Origin: a virus
Direction: 5' to 3' (one strand)
Length of the DNA: 64,000 nucleotides
Virus record (IMG/VR): IMGVR_UViG_3300011189_000006
Span: 1-64,000 of that record
The translations under genes were made by a program, and so were the position numbers. Shown one piece after another: positions 57,826 to 64,000 of this stretch; the first letter of the stretch is position 1, and every line of letters begins with the position of its first letter. Below the pieces are notes generated by a model that saw nothing but the letters and a program-made list of their open reading frames with translations, was not told where the DNA came from and searched no databases.

Positions 57826-58044
57826 ATGAACAAAACATTAAGATTAGCAGCAGAAAACATTTTAAAGAATTTACTTCTTGAATGCACAGAAGATCAGAAA
57901 ACAATATTTAAGCGTATGTATTGTCACAAAAACTTAGAGTTACCGATAAATGATGCAGTTGATCAAATATCAGATGATAAAATTGATTGGGCTATCACAC
58001 AGTGCGAAAGAAGCGTAGTTAAAAACAGAGCATCAATAATTTAA
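57826..58044 (+). CDS. Small hypothetical protein
   Basis: The protein has 72 residues and is all-helical in appearance, with Cys at 20, 33 and 64. It begins MNKTLRLAAENILKNLLLEC. It is the last protein gene before the non-coding region. No family recognised. Confidence 0.55.
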   Translation: MNKTLRLAAENILKNLLLECTEDQKTIFKRMYCHKNLELPINDAVDQISDDKIDWAITQCERSVVKNRASII

Positions 58045-58087
58045 ATAAAATTTATTGTTTTTCGTAGTTTTAACCAATTAGTAGTTG

Positions 58088-58095
58088 TATATTTG
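58088..58095 (+). promoter_or_regulatory. Host-type -7 box before the structured RNA region
   Basis: TATATTTG at 58088-58095, placing transcription start near 58101, just before the first structured segment. Confidence 0.45.
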
Positions 58096-58100
58096 TCTAT

Positions 58101-58337
58101 ATTAAATAATTAAAAGAAAGAAGTGATAATTAAACTCTTTTGATTGAAGATAAACTAGGATGTTAAAACCGTCAGTACTCATTAGAGCACTGTTTAGCGT
58201 TTGTCTACCCGAATCTGTATCAGCAGTTGTTTTATTAGAGATATGTAAAGAATAATAGTGTATCGCCCTGCGAAGTCAGTTTAAAAGCTAAAGCTATTTG
58301 ATACATTCTAGAGTGATACTAGTCAGAAGAGTTTTTA
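58101..58337 (+). ncRNA. Candidate structured RNA A
   Basis: No credible ORF. A 12-bp stem closes the segment: AAACTCTTTTGA (58132-58143) pairs with TCAGAAGAGTTT (58323-58334, one G-T pair), followed by TTTTT as in a terminator. Inside, TGTATC/GATACA (near 58259 and 58300) and other short stems are possible. Ends are estimated from the promoter box and T-run. Confidence 0.5.
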
Positions 58338-58656
58338 TTAAAATAATTAACCCTTTAATTAAAAGTAAATAATAATTTAAGTAATCACGTACTGGATATG
58401 GATGTAGTACTTACTACCTGACCTATTAAAAGCCAAATAGACAACGTGTTGGCAAATTATTATACTGTTTATCAGCAGTTGTGTTTATTTTTATGATGTT
58501 TAACTAGCTTTGAAAGCAAAACATCCCAAGTGATGCTGGTTTTGAAGAGGCTATATAATTACTTACAAAGTAATAAAACTCGTACTGACTCTTAACTGAG
58601 AAGTACATGTATATATAAAAGGCAGGTAAAGATCCTGAAGTAAGTAATTTTTTATT
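58338..58656 (+). ncRNA. Candidate structured RNA B
   Basis: No credible ORF. Visible stems: GCCAA/TTGGC (58431-58453), GATGTTT/AAACATC (58495-58526), GTACT/AGTAC around GACTC..GAG (about 58582-58605), and a 10-bp AATTACTTAC/GTAAGTAATT pair (about 58558 and 58640) followed by TTTTTTATT as terminator. The 12-base ATCAGCAGTTGT also occurs in segment A (58218 and 58471). It could be the same transcript as A if the first T-run is read through. Confidence 0.45.
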
Positions 58657-58669
58657 AAAATTAAATATT

Positions 58670-58798
58670 ATGAATATAAAGGGAATGTTAATATATGTAG
58701 GATCAGCAATTATACTTTTTATAATATGTTGTTTAATAGACAGGTATGGTAATAAGCCCGATAAACCTACTCCTCCTGGATTTAGATGGGGGGATTGA
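58670..58798 (+). CDS. Small membrane protein inside the RNA region
   Basis: The protein has 42 residues: MNIKGMLIYVGSAIILFIIC begins a single membrane span (7-23), followed by a short Pro-rich cytoplasmic or periplasmic tail (KPDKPTPPGFRWGD). It has an ATG 14 nt after the terminator-like end of segment B. Small hydrophobic phage proteins of this type are often toxins or lysis modulators; no proof here. Confidence 0.5.
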   Translation: MNIKGMLIYVGSAIILFIICCLIDRYGNKPDKPTPPGFRWGD

Positions 58799-59346
58799 AG
58801 GAAACCGTTAAGCCTTGAATACGGTGTGATTAAATTAAATAGTCCCAAAACAGATAAACTCCTAGATGAGGTAATGTAATAAGAGGTTAATCACTAAAGA
58901 TAGGTAGGTTATAAGATGTAGTATTAAGTTAATCAATCGTCTATATAGTAGGATAGTTAGCTAACAGCGTACAGAAATGGGTGCAAGTACCATTTGGTTA
59001 TTAAATAAGAAATTAGGAGTCGAAATCTTTAGTTAATACTACATATTATATTTATTAAGTGTACCAACTAATTGTAATAAGGTTGGAAGTAATAATAGGG
59101 AAATAGCTAGTTACTCAGCCCGAACTCAATTGGGGGATTTTGCCAAGAGGTTATGAAAAACAAAATACACTTAGGCAAACAATTTACAGAAAAAAGACAA
59201 TCAGTGACACGCATTAGACGAAACGTAGTAGAATTTTGATTCTAGCGACATTATCTTTTTATCCATTTGTAGTAGTGATAACCCGAACAAAGCTAAAGTA
59301 CACAAAAGGTTATAGGCGATGTACGCTACTACAGATGGTTTTTTAA
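58799..59346 (+). ncRNA. Candidate structured RNA C with terminator
   Basis: About 550 nt without an ORF. Perfect 12-bp long-range stem ATGTAGTATTAA/TTAATACTACAT (58916-58927 with 59033-59044). Further hairpins: AAATGG/CCATTT (58975-58995), CCAAC/GTTGG (near 59064-59086), TAGAAT/ATTCTA (near 59229-59245). The 3' end is a 13-bp stem (about 59262-59274 with 59325-59337, one G-T) holding inner stems GATAACC/GGTTAT and GTAC pairs, followed by TTTTTT. Candidate for a large ornate phage RNA. Confidence 0.55.
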
Positions 59347-59368
59347 TAAATATATAGTATAAGTTATA

Positions 59369-59875
59369 TTAGTGGGGTTCTACTTCCTCAATGTCAACTA
59401 TTTTCAATCCTCTATCATCAATTATTGCAATTTCATACTCATCTGGGTATTCAGCTCTATTACCTAATGTTGAAGACATATCAATATTTTCTGATGACAT
59501 TTCAATAGTTACAATGAACCACTTTTTAGTTTCTTCTCCGTAACGGTGTAAAAAAGACTCTACAAAATCATAATCATCATACATATCTTTATCACCTACA
59601 AAAGATTTACCTAAATCTTCTTTGTTTATATCATCAATACTATCAACATTCAATAATCTATAAAGGATGACTGTATTTGGAATGTCTTGTATTCCATATG
59701 GGAAATCAGTATTACAGAAATCATTTAATCTATCAAGAATTTCATAATAATCACCATATGGACCACCCTTTACCTCATCGTGATAATATTTATTTGCGTA
59801 GTCAAGTGCTATTTCATTATAGTCATCTTCATCAAAATTTTCATCATAGTCTTCAAATAATTTTAAATACTTCAT
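59369..59875 (-). CDS. ADP-ribosyltransferase-like protein with head-targeting-like N-terminus
   Basis: 168 residues from ATG 59875. It begins MKYLKLFEDY (L-F-E site), then acidic helices. Residues ~68-165 follow the R-S-E type ADP-ribosyltransferase order: VILYRLLNV with R73, LGKSFVGDKD, KKWFIVTIEM, and EYPDEYEIAIID with E146/E148 as the possible catalytic ExE. If correct, it would use NAD to modify host proteins, as T4 Alt does after injection. The combination with a head-type signal peptide strengthens the analogy. Fold and activity are inferred. Confidence 0.5.
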   Translation of the reverse strand: MKYLKLFEDYDENFDEDDYNEIALDYANKYYHDEVKGGPYGDYYEILDRLNDFCNTDFPYGIQDIPNTVILYRLLNVDSIDDINKEDLGKSFVGDKDMYDDYDFVESFLHRYGEETKKWFIVTIEMSSENIDMSSTLGNRAEYPDEYEIAIIDDRGLKIVDIEEVEPH

Positions 59876-59992
59876 TATCACAATATTTTTTATAACCTAT
59901 ATATTAATTTAGTTAAACCCATGTTAAATCATTGAAGAAACAAACATGCATATCTTTACACAGAGTAATTATTAAACAACATACAAAATAAA

Positions 59993-60196
59993 ATGAAAAA
60001 ATTAGTTAGAGCCTTACAAATTTTTAACAGATACACAGATAGTGAGTTTCCTACTAGTTGTGTACACAATCAGATGTTCGTACATGTTGATCCAAAACAA
60101 GTCAATAATTCAGATATAATAGAGTTGGAAAGTATTGGCTTTGAAGTAGATTATGGACTAGAGTGCTTTGTATCTAATAAGTATGGAAGTTGTTGA
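59993..60196 (+). CDS. Small hypothetical protein
   Basis: The protein has 67 residues and begins MKKLVRALQIFNRYTDSEFP. The second half (ELESIGFEVDYGLECFVSNKYG) is strand-rich. Three Cys. No known family. The upstream gap has a weak TATCTTTA box resembling the host-type -7 element. Confidence 0.55.
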   Translation: MKKLVRALQIFNRYTDSEFPTSCVHNQMFVHVDPKQVNNSDIIELESIGFEVDYGLECFVSNKYGSC

Positions 60197-60253
60197 TATT
60201 AGTGTATAGATAAGACAAGATGGCTAAATATAATATTAATCAGAAATAAAAAA

Positions 60254-60460
60254 ATGGATAACAACGAATTAGAAAGAATTAGCGATTTGATATGGTCTAC
60301 ATTAAACGCAGTAGATAATCAAGATTTGAGCAAAGATGAACAAATTGATTTGATTAAACCAATAATAAGGGAATGTCATAGTTCTTCAAGAAAACTCGGA
60401 AGGAGACAAATATTAAACCATCTAGATGAAGAGATTAATCATCTACGCAAAGATGTATAA
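60254..60460 (+). CDS. Small helical hypothetical protein
   Basis: The protein has 68 residues, all helix by appearance (ELERISDLIWSTLNAVDNQD ... LNHLDEEINHLRKDV), acidic and basic residues alternating. Could be a small coiled-coil or binding protein. No recognised family. Confidence 0.55.
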   Translation: MDNNELERISDLIWSTLNAVDNQDLSKDEQIDLIKPIIRECHSSSRKLGRRQILNHLDEEINHLRKDV

Positions 60461-60531
60461 TAAATATTATACACAAATAACAAAAACCCTTTTTAGTTAA
60501 AAACTTTAAGTGTTTTTATTATATAATCCAT

Positions 60532-60930
60532 ATGAGTAAGATATTAGCACATGTACCATCAAGGTTCGAAGACCTAATGATAACGAATTACCATCTTCTA
60601 GCAATTGATGCTAAAACAGGTGAAATATTTAGATTTCCATTAGATAGTGATTATGAGTGGTTTATTGGTAGTAAAAATTATATTGATGGTTTGATAGAGG
60701 TTAAGTTATTAAAAAATAAGATAAAAAAGAAAAACATATTCTGTATGCTTGGCACACATAACTATGAAAATGTTGGTGTACAAAAGGCAAGGGGTTTATA
60801 TAATAGTTTTGACCCAATAACTAGAAAAGTTCAAGAATGTACTATTTGTGGTAAATATATGTATATGTATAATAAAGACGTAAAGTCTTTTAAAGGCTTA
60901 GATTTAGAGTGGATTTATATTAAAACATAG
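60532..60930 (+). CDS. Hypothetical protein with a CxxC motif
   Basis: The protein has 132 residues. The first ~55 form a strand-rich domain (HLLAIDAKTGEIFRFPLDSD). A basic stretch (KLLKNKIKKKNIF) is followed by a putative zinc-ribbon half (CTICGKYMYMYNKD at about 105-118) and C71 and H75 (CMLGTH), so a four-ligand metal site is possible. Function unknown. Confidence 0.55.
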   Translation: MSKILAHVPSRFEDLMITNYHLLAIDAKTGEIFRFPLDSDYEWFIGSKNYIDGLIEVKLLKNKIKKKNIFCMLGTHNYENVGVQKARGLYNSFDPITRKVQECTICGKYMYMYNKDVKSFKGLDLEWIYIKT

Positions 60931-60936
60931 TATTTT

Positions 60937-60946
60937 TTAATATATA
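60937..60946 (+). promoter_or_regulatory. Phage promoter motif TTAATATATA, 4 nt from ATG
   Basis: TTAATATATA, GTCT, then the ATG at 60951, at the head of a two-gene paralogue operon. Confidence 0.55.
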
Positions 60947-60950
60947 GTCT

Positions 60951-61427
60951 ATGGAAAGAATATTAAAATACTATGATTTTATAAATGAAAGTTATGAATT
61001 TAAAAACACAACAAGAGACCTCTATGACACAGCAGTTTCATATACATTCACAAATAGAGATAATATCGAATTTAGAGTAATATTTGAATTAAAAGATTAT
61101 ACATGGTGTAGAGTATATGGTATAGTTGGTGCTAAACAATTTAGAGAATTAGATAAACCAGATGCGATAAATGTTGTGAAAACAGTTACTGAGATAACCA
61201 TCGATTTCATCAATAGGTATGATCCAAAAATAATATTGATAGAACACATACCCTCTGAATCAGAAAAAGATGACGAACTCTATAGACCAAGTGATGAAAA
61301 CAAAAGAACTAGAGTCCATAGAAGATTTTTACTACGTCTTTTACCCAAAAATTATAAATATTCTAATGAAGGCCCAAGTTCTATGATAACTAGAATAGAA
61401 GATCAAAACAAAGAATACCATGAATAA
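60951..61427 (+). CDS. Paralogue pair member 1, head-targeting-like N-terminus
   Basis: The protein has 158 residues and begins MERILKYYDFINES (I-N-E site). The remaining domain has VSYTFTNRDNIEFRVIFELK, then KPDAINVVKTVTEITIDFIN, and a conserved end KNYKYSNEGPSSMITR. The next gene is a clear paralogue with the same order. No enzyme motif seen. The promoter motif lies 4 nt upstream. Confidence 0.65.
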   Translation: MERILKYYDFINESYEFKNTTRDLYDTAVSYTFTNRDNIEFRVIFELKDYTWCRVYGIVGAKQFRELDKPDAINVVKTVTEITIDFINRYDPKIILIEHIPSESEKDDELYRPSDENKRTRVHRRFLLRLLPKNYKYSNEGPSSMITRIEDQNKEYHE

Positions 61428-61872
61428 CTTAATTAAATATTACGAGTTTATATCGGAGAAGTATAATTTTGAGATTATAAACAATCCCTCACCTTTCCGT
61501 ATCCAATATACTTTTACTAATAGAGACAATATAAAATTTAATGTAATTTTCACACAATTTAGTAAGTACTGGGAGCGTGAATACTCTACTACATTAGATA
61601 CTCCATTTGCAATGCTTGAAAAACCTGATTCCATAAATGTAATAGCTACTATCACTGCAATAACTATTGATTTTTTAAATAAAAATAAACCAAATGTTAT
61701 AATTATACCACACATATCTAGCAAAAAAGAAAAAGAAAAAAATAACTATGATCCATATTCTGAAAATCAAAGACTCATAGCAAACAGAAGGTTCTTAACA
61801 AGGGAATTGCCTAGTGATTATATGTATACCAACGATGGGAGTAGTTCTATAATAACTAAGAGAACTTCTTAG
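61420..61872 (+). CDS. Paralogue pair member 2, head-targeting-like N-terminus
   Basis: The protein has 150 residues and begins MNNLIKYYEFISEK (I-S-E site). It shares with its upstream neighbour IQYTFTNRDNIKFNVIF, KPDSINVIATITAITIDFLN and the end SDYMYTNDGSSSIITK, at roughly half identity by eye. It overlaps that gene by 8 nt, so the pair arose by tandem duplication and is translated together. Its end overlaps the convergent FMN reductase gene by 17 nt. Function unknown. Confidence 0.65.
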   Translation: MNNLIKYYEFISEKYNFEIINNPSPFRIQYTFTNRDNIKFNVIFTQFSKYWEREYSTTLDTPFAMLEKPDSINVIATITAITIDFLNKNKPNVIIIPHISSKKEKEKNNYDPYSENQRLIANRRFLTRELPSDYMYTNDGSSSIITKRTS

Positions 61873-62548
61873 CCTTTTCTTCAAGATCTTTAAGATTAGT
61901 CTTATATGGATTTTCTTTTATCATATTATGTGCATGTATAGTATTACTAACTAAAAAATATGCCCCCTTATTTGTATAAAGGTGTTTCTCACCACCAGCC
62001 TCTATATACGAAGCACCTGGACCAGCATCACCTACCCAATAACAATCTGCATTAGGTGGTATTGTACAACCCAAGTGTGCAAGATTGAAAAGTGTTATTG
62101 AAGCAACACCATGTACACCATCCTCATTACCAGTTATGACAACACCACCAACTTTTCCATATAGTTTGGGTTGACCTAAGTCATTAGTATCTGAATAAGC
62201 ACCTATCATTCTCTCAAATATAATTTGTGTGATTGATGTTCTTTCACCAAACCATATAGCGGTTCCTATTAATATGATATCAGCATCTAGCATTTTCTGA
62301 TAAATTTCTGGAAACTTATCATCTTCTGATATCTTATCAACCGTATTACCAAAGTCCATTTTATATTTTGCTACTCTAACTATTTCAACCTCTACATCTT
62401 GGTCATGATCCTCATATGCTTGTTCTACTCTTTTTAGGAGTGCATCAGTATTAGACTCACCACTCTCTTTTAGCGTACAGTTCAACATAAGGACTTTTGT
62501 TTTGTCATTATTTACATCTTCTCTAAAGTATTCTATGAATTTTTTCAT
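61856..62548 (-). CDS. NADPH-dependent FMN reductase / flavodoxin-like protein
   Basis: The protein has 230 residues. After MKKFIEYFREDVNND the flavodoxin-like fold begins: KVLMLNCTLKESGESNTDAL (phosphate-binding loop), ADIILIGTAIWFGERTS, KVGGVVITGNEDGVHG. This matches FMN-dependent NADPH reductases of the WrbA/NQO kind. It would hold FMN and reduce quinones, azo or nitro compounds, or protect from oxidative stress. The N-terminal 15 residues resemble the head-targeting-like peptides, which would place a redox enzyme in the capsid. Rare in phages. Confidence 0.8.
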   Translation of the reverse strand: MKKFIEYFREDVNNDKTKVLMLNCTLKESGESNTDALLKRVEQAYEDHDQDVEVEIVRVAKYKMDFGNTVDKISEDDKFPEIYQKMLDADIILIGTAIWFGERTSITQIIFERMIGAYSDTNDLGQPKLYGKVGGVVITGNEDGVHGVASITLFNLAHLGCTIPPNADCYWVGDAGPGASYIEAGGEKHLYTNKGAYFLVSNTIHAHNMIKENPYKTNLKDLEEKAKKFS

Positions 62549-62552
62549 ACTC

Positions 62553-62562
62553 TATATATTAA
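62553..62562 (-). promoter_or_regulatory. Phage promoter motif TTAATATATA, 4 nt from ATG
   Basis: Minus-strand TTAATATATA, GAGT, then the ATG at 62548 of the FMN reductase gene. Confidence 0.55.
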
Positions 62563-62612
62563 TTTTTTAGTAGTTAAAACATTATATTAATTTTATATAT
62601 AGAAGAAAAAAA

Positions 62613-62843
62613 ATGTTAGATTTTATTGGATGGGTTGCAACAATTTTAATAATAATATCATTTATATTCAGAGACATATATAAATTAAGGCTATTTAGTA
62701 TGATAGGAGCTTTCTTATGGATTGTATATGGTATCATGGCTAATGCTTATCCAATTATAATTTTAAACGTTGTAGTGGCAATTATACAAGTTTATTGGCT
62801 TAATAGAATAAAAAGAGATAAAAAGTTAGATTGTTCTAAATAA
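62613..62843 (+). CDS. Small membrane protein, PQ-loop/YgjV-like
   Basis: The protein has 76 residues with three membrane segments (about 3-19, 28-44, 46-66) and a basic end (NRIKRDKKLDCSK). Length and helix pattern resemble small PQ-loop or YgjV-type proteins, which are half-transporters; substrate unknown. It might also alter the host membrane. A TTTTATATATAG tract precedes it. Confidence 0.6.
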   Translation: MLDFIGWVATILIIISFIFRDIYKLRLFSMIGAFLWIVYGIMANAYPIIILNVVVAIIQVYWLNRIKRDKKLDCSK

Positions 62844-63014
62844 TGTTTAGATATAAACAACAATTTAAGTCATGTACTAACATCTGATGGAATATGTCGT
62901 GGTATGAACATCCCAAATACAAACACATCACGCACAATTAGTGAGTGGATGCAAATTCTATTGGAATAACTAAAGCCTATTCAGATACTAACGACTATTC
63001 CATTAATTGATATT
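62844..63014 (+). other. Intergenic stretch with a possible gene remnant
   Basis: One plus frame is open from about 62847 to a TAA near 62969 and reads LDINNNLSHVLTSDGICRGM then NIPNTNTSRTISEWMQILLE, without a good start. It may be the decayed end of a gene. I see no other signal here. Confidence 0.25.
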
Positions 63015-63407
63015 TTAAAATTGGGATATGAAGTATATCGACATAGAGATATAACTAATTAATAAGATAACAAAGACTATGTTTTCGTATTTTTTAAGCG
63101 TTTTATCAATTATATTACTACTATCAGATAGATAACTTATTTTATTACCACGTAGTAAATTAATTGTTGAGTTTAATAGGAACATTCTGCTTATACCCAT
63201 ATAGAATAAGAATATAAAAGCATCAATAGAGAAGTAGAAAATAAGGTATGATACTAGCGACCAGATAAGTACATTATATACAAAATCTACTTTATGCCAC
63301 ATTTTCATATATACATATTTGTGTGCACTACTTGACTTCCATACATAATAGTCCTGCAAACCCTCTATTATAAATATTACCGATATTATTGCTATTATTA
63401 TTTCCAT
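63015..63407 (-). CDS. Membrane protein
   Basis: The protein has 130 residues and four likely membrane segments: about 2-17 (EIIIAIISVIFIIEG), 42-58, 60-78 and 110-127 (IVFVILLISYISMSIYFI). A cytoplasmic-type loop (RGNKISYLSDSSNIIDKTLK) lies between the last two. No family recognised. Leftward, downstream of the HEKIH gene with a 44-nt gap. Confidence 0.6.
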   Translation of the reverse strand: MEIIIAIISVIFIIEGLQDYYVWKSSSAHKYVYMKMWHKVDFVYNVLIWSLVSYLIFYFSIDAFIFLFYMGISRMFLLNSTINLLRGNKISYLSDSSNIIDKTLKKYENIVFVILLISYISMSIYFISQF

Positions 63408-63451
63408 TTTTATTATATTTTTTATAAAGATACAACTAAATATTTAATTCC

Positions 63452-63805
63452 TTACTTTTTATTGAAAATATATTTAACCCATGCAAACCTTTTTCGATTA
63501 TCTAAATAATCAAAATCCTTCTCATTTTTATATGCTTCTATCTCAAAAGATATATTTCTATAAGCACCTTGCCCAGATCCAAATATGAACAGTCCAAAAA
63601 AGTACTCTAATATATAAACGATATAGAATAAAATGACTAGCATTTCTTCTTGTTGTTTTATATGTATTTTCTCGTGGTTTAGTGTTTTAACAGTAGAATA
63701 AGACCTTAAAATAATATAAGGATATAATGTTATTCCACCTATTTTCATAAACCAACTAAGATTGTCTAGAATTTTGTTTGATCGAATAACGATTGGTATC
63801 TTCAT
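63452..63805 (-). CDS. Small membrane-associated protein with HExxH zinc motif
   Basis: The protein has 117 residues. LNHEKIHIKQQEEML (42-56) contains H44-E45-x-x-H48, the zinc-binding and catalytic motif of gluzincin-type peptidases. It is followed by a hydrophobic stretch (about 57-75) and the conserved ISFEIEAYKNE (about 84-94), whose Glu may be the third ligand. Similar small proteins are common in Bacteroidota. A membrane-linked protease or a binding protein is likely; target unknown. Confidence 0.65.
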   Translation of the reverse strand: MKIPIVIRSNKILDNLSWFMKIGGITLYPYIILRSYSTVKTLNHEKIHIKQQEEMLVILFYIVYILEYFFGLFIFGSGQGAYRNISFEIEAYKNEKDFDYLDNRKRFAWVKYIFNKK

Positions 63806-63856
63806 ATTTTTTGTTTATTATTATATATTATTTACGTAAAATGTAAATTATTTTAA

Positions 63857-63864
63857 TATATTTG
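63857..63864 (+). promoter_or_regulatory. Host-type -7 box TATATTTG
   Basis: TATATTTG at 63857-63864, with TTTA 22 nt upstream as a weak -33 box; upstream of the last, partial gene. Confidence 0.4.
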
Positions 63865-63932
63865 TAGCAGATTAAATTGTACGCATTTAAATAATAAGAC
63901 TAAAATTAATATATAATAATAAACAAAAAAAT

Positions 63933-64000
63933 ATGGATAAGAAAACAAAAGAGGTGCTAGACAAGTTAAGACTACCAATCCACTATACTTTTATAGCAAA
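63933..64000 (+). CDS. Partial ORF at the window end
   Basis: It begins MDKKTKEVLDKLRLPIHYTF and runs off the window. A TTAATATATA-like motif and a host-type box lie upstream. Too short for a family call. Confidence 0.5.
   Translation, partial: MDKKTKEVLDKLRLPIHYTFIA

Noticed and set aside
58132-58334. tmRNA
   Set aside because: The closing stem is not tRNA-like, there is no G3-U70-type acceptor, T-arm or recognisable tag ORF.
58504-58848. A 114-codon minus-strand ORF
   Set aside because: Overlaps the structured RNA segment and the small plus-strand membrane ORF; no promoter motif and atypical composition.
62844-63014. A functional small gene between the two membrane protein genes
   Set aside because: The open frame lacks a start codon; the only ATG frame gives 14 codons. 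Kept only as a possible remnant.

Overview
The window is a 64 kb piece of a large, AT-rich, T4-like contractile-tailed phage genome whose host is probably a member of the Bacteroidota (flavobacteria or relatives). The T4-type core is present as homologues of gp47 (SbcD/Mre11 nuclease), UvsY, a gp45-like clamp, family B DNA polymerase, gp61 DnaG-type primase, UvsW helicase, tail tube, gp5-like spike, gp27-like hub and gp53-like LysM protein. The host guess rests on three things: Shine-Dalgarno sites are essentially absent and A-rich tracts precede the starts; several boxes match the Bacteroidota promoter element TAnnTTTG; and some small proteins resemble Bacteroidota families. The window starts inside one gene and ends inside another. 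No terminase, portal or major capsid gene was recognised.

Layout. 0-1.8 kb: tandem LRR-like paralogues. 1.9-8.6 kb: baseplate/tail chaperone genes, a homing endonuclease, tail tube, gp47 and small genes. 8.6-9.65 kb: seven tRNAs (Lys, Phe, His, Trp, Arg, Ser, Ser) in two blocks, each behind a short ORF and a hairpin. 9.65-22.6 kb: tail-fibre and adhesin genes on both strands, sharing N- and C-terminal modules. 22.7-29.6 kb: small genes, UvsY, clamp and a DNA methyltransferase. 29.6-31.7 kb: a fragmented DNA polymerase. 32.1-33.4 kb: a TnpB-only mobile element. 33.4-39.8 kb: primase, HAD-like protein, acidic and basic proteins, UvsW. 39.8-47.7 kb: baseplate hub, spike and associated proteins. 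48.3-55.9 kb: second homing endonuclease, amidoligase-like protein, FKBP, phosphoesterase and lysis-type genes. 55.9-64 kb: an accessory region of very small genes, about 1.2 kb of structured non-coding sequence, an ADP-ribosyltransferase-like gene, an FMN reductase and membrane proteins.

Main points of interest. (1) The polymerase is broken at two of its most conserved motifs. At YGD/TDS it is divided between two genes by a natural split intein. In the motif B region it carries a 39-nt in-frame insertion with two stop codons and a GC-rich hairpin, flanked by Leu codons that would rejoin the protein exactly; this resembles the translational bypass element of T4 gene 60. The N-terminal exonuclease part is not in the window. 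(2) At least twelve otherwise unrelated proteins begin with a short peptide like the T4 capsid-targeting sequence (MKTYQEFIAE), ending in a gp21-type (I/L)xE site. They may be internal head proteins injected with the DNA, and they include nucleotidyltransferase-like and ADP-ribosyltransferase-like proteins. (3) A phage promoter-like motif TTAATATATA lies exactly 4-5 nt before about a dozen start codons, suggesting leaderless mRNAs. (4) 58.1-59.35 kb looks like two or three structured RNAs with terminator-like 3' ends.

All calls come from reading the sequence and remembered family features; no database or folding program was run.
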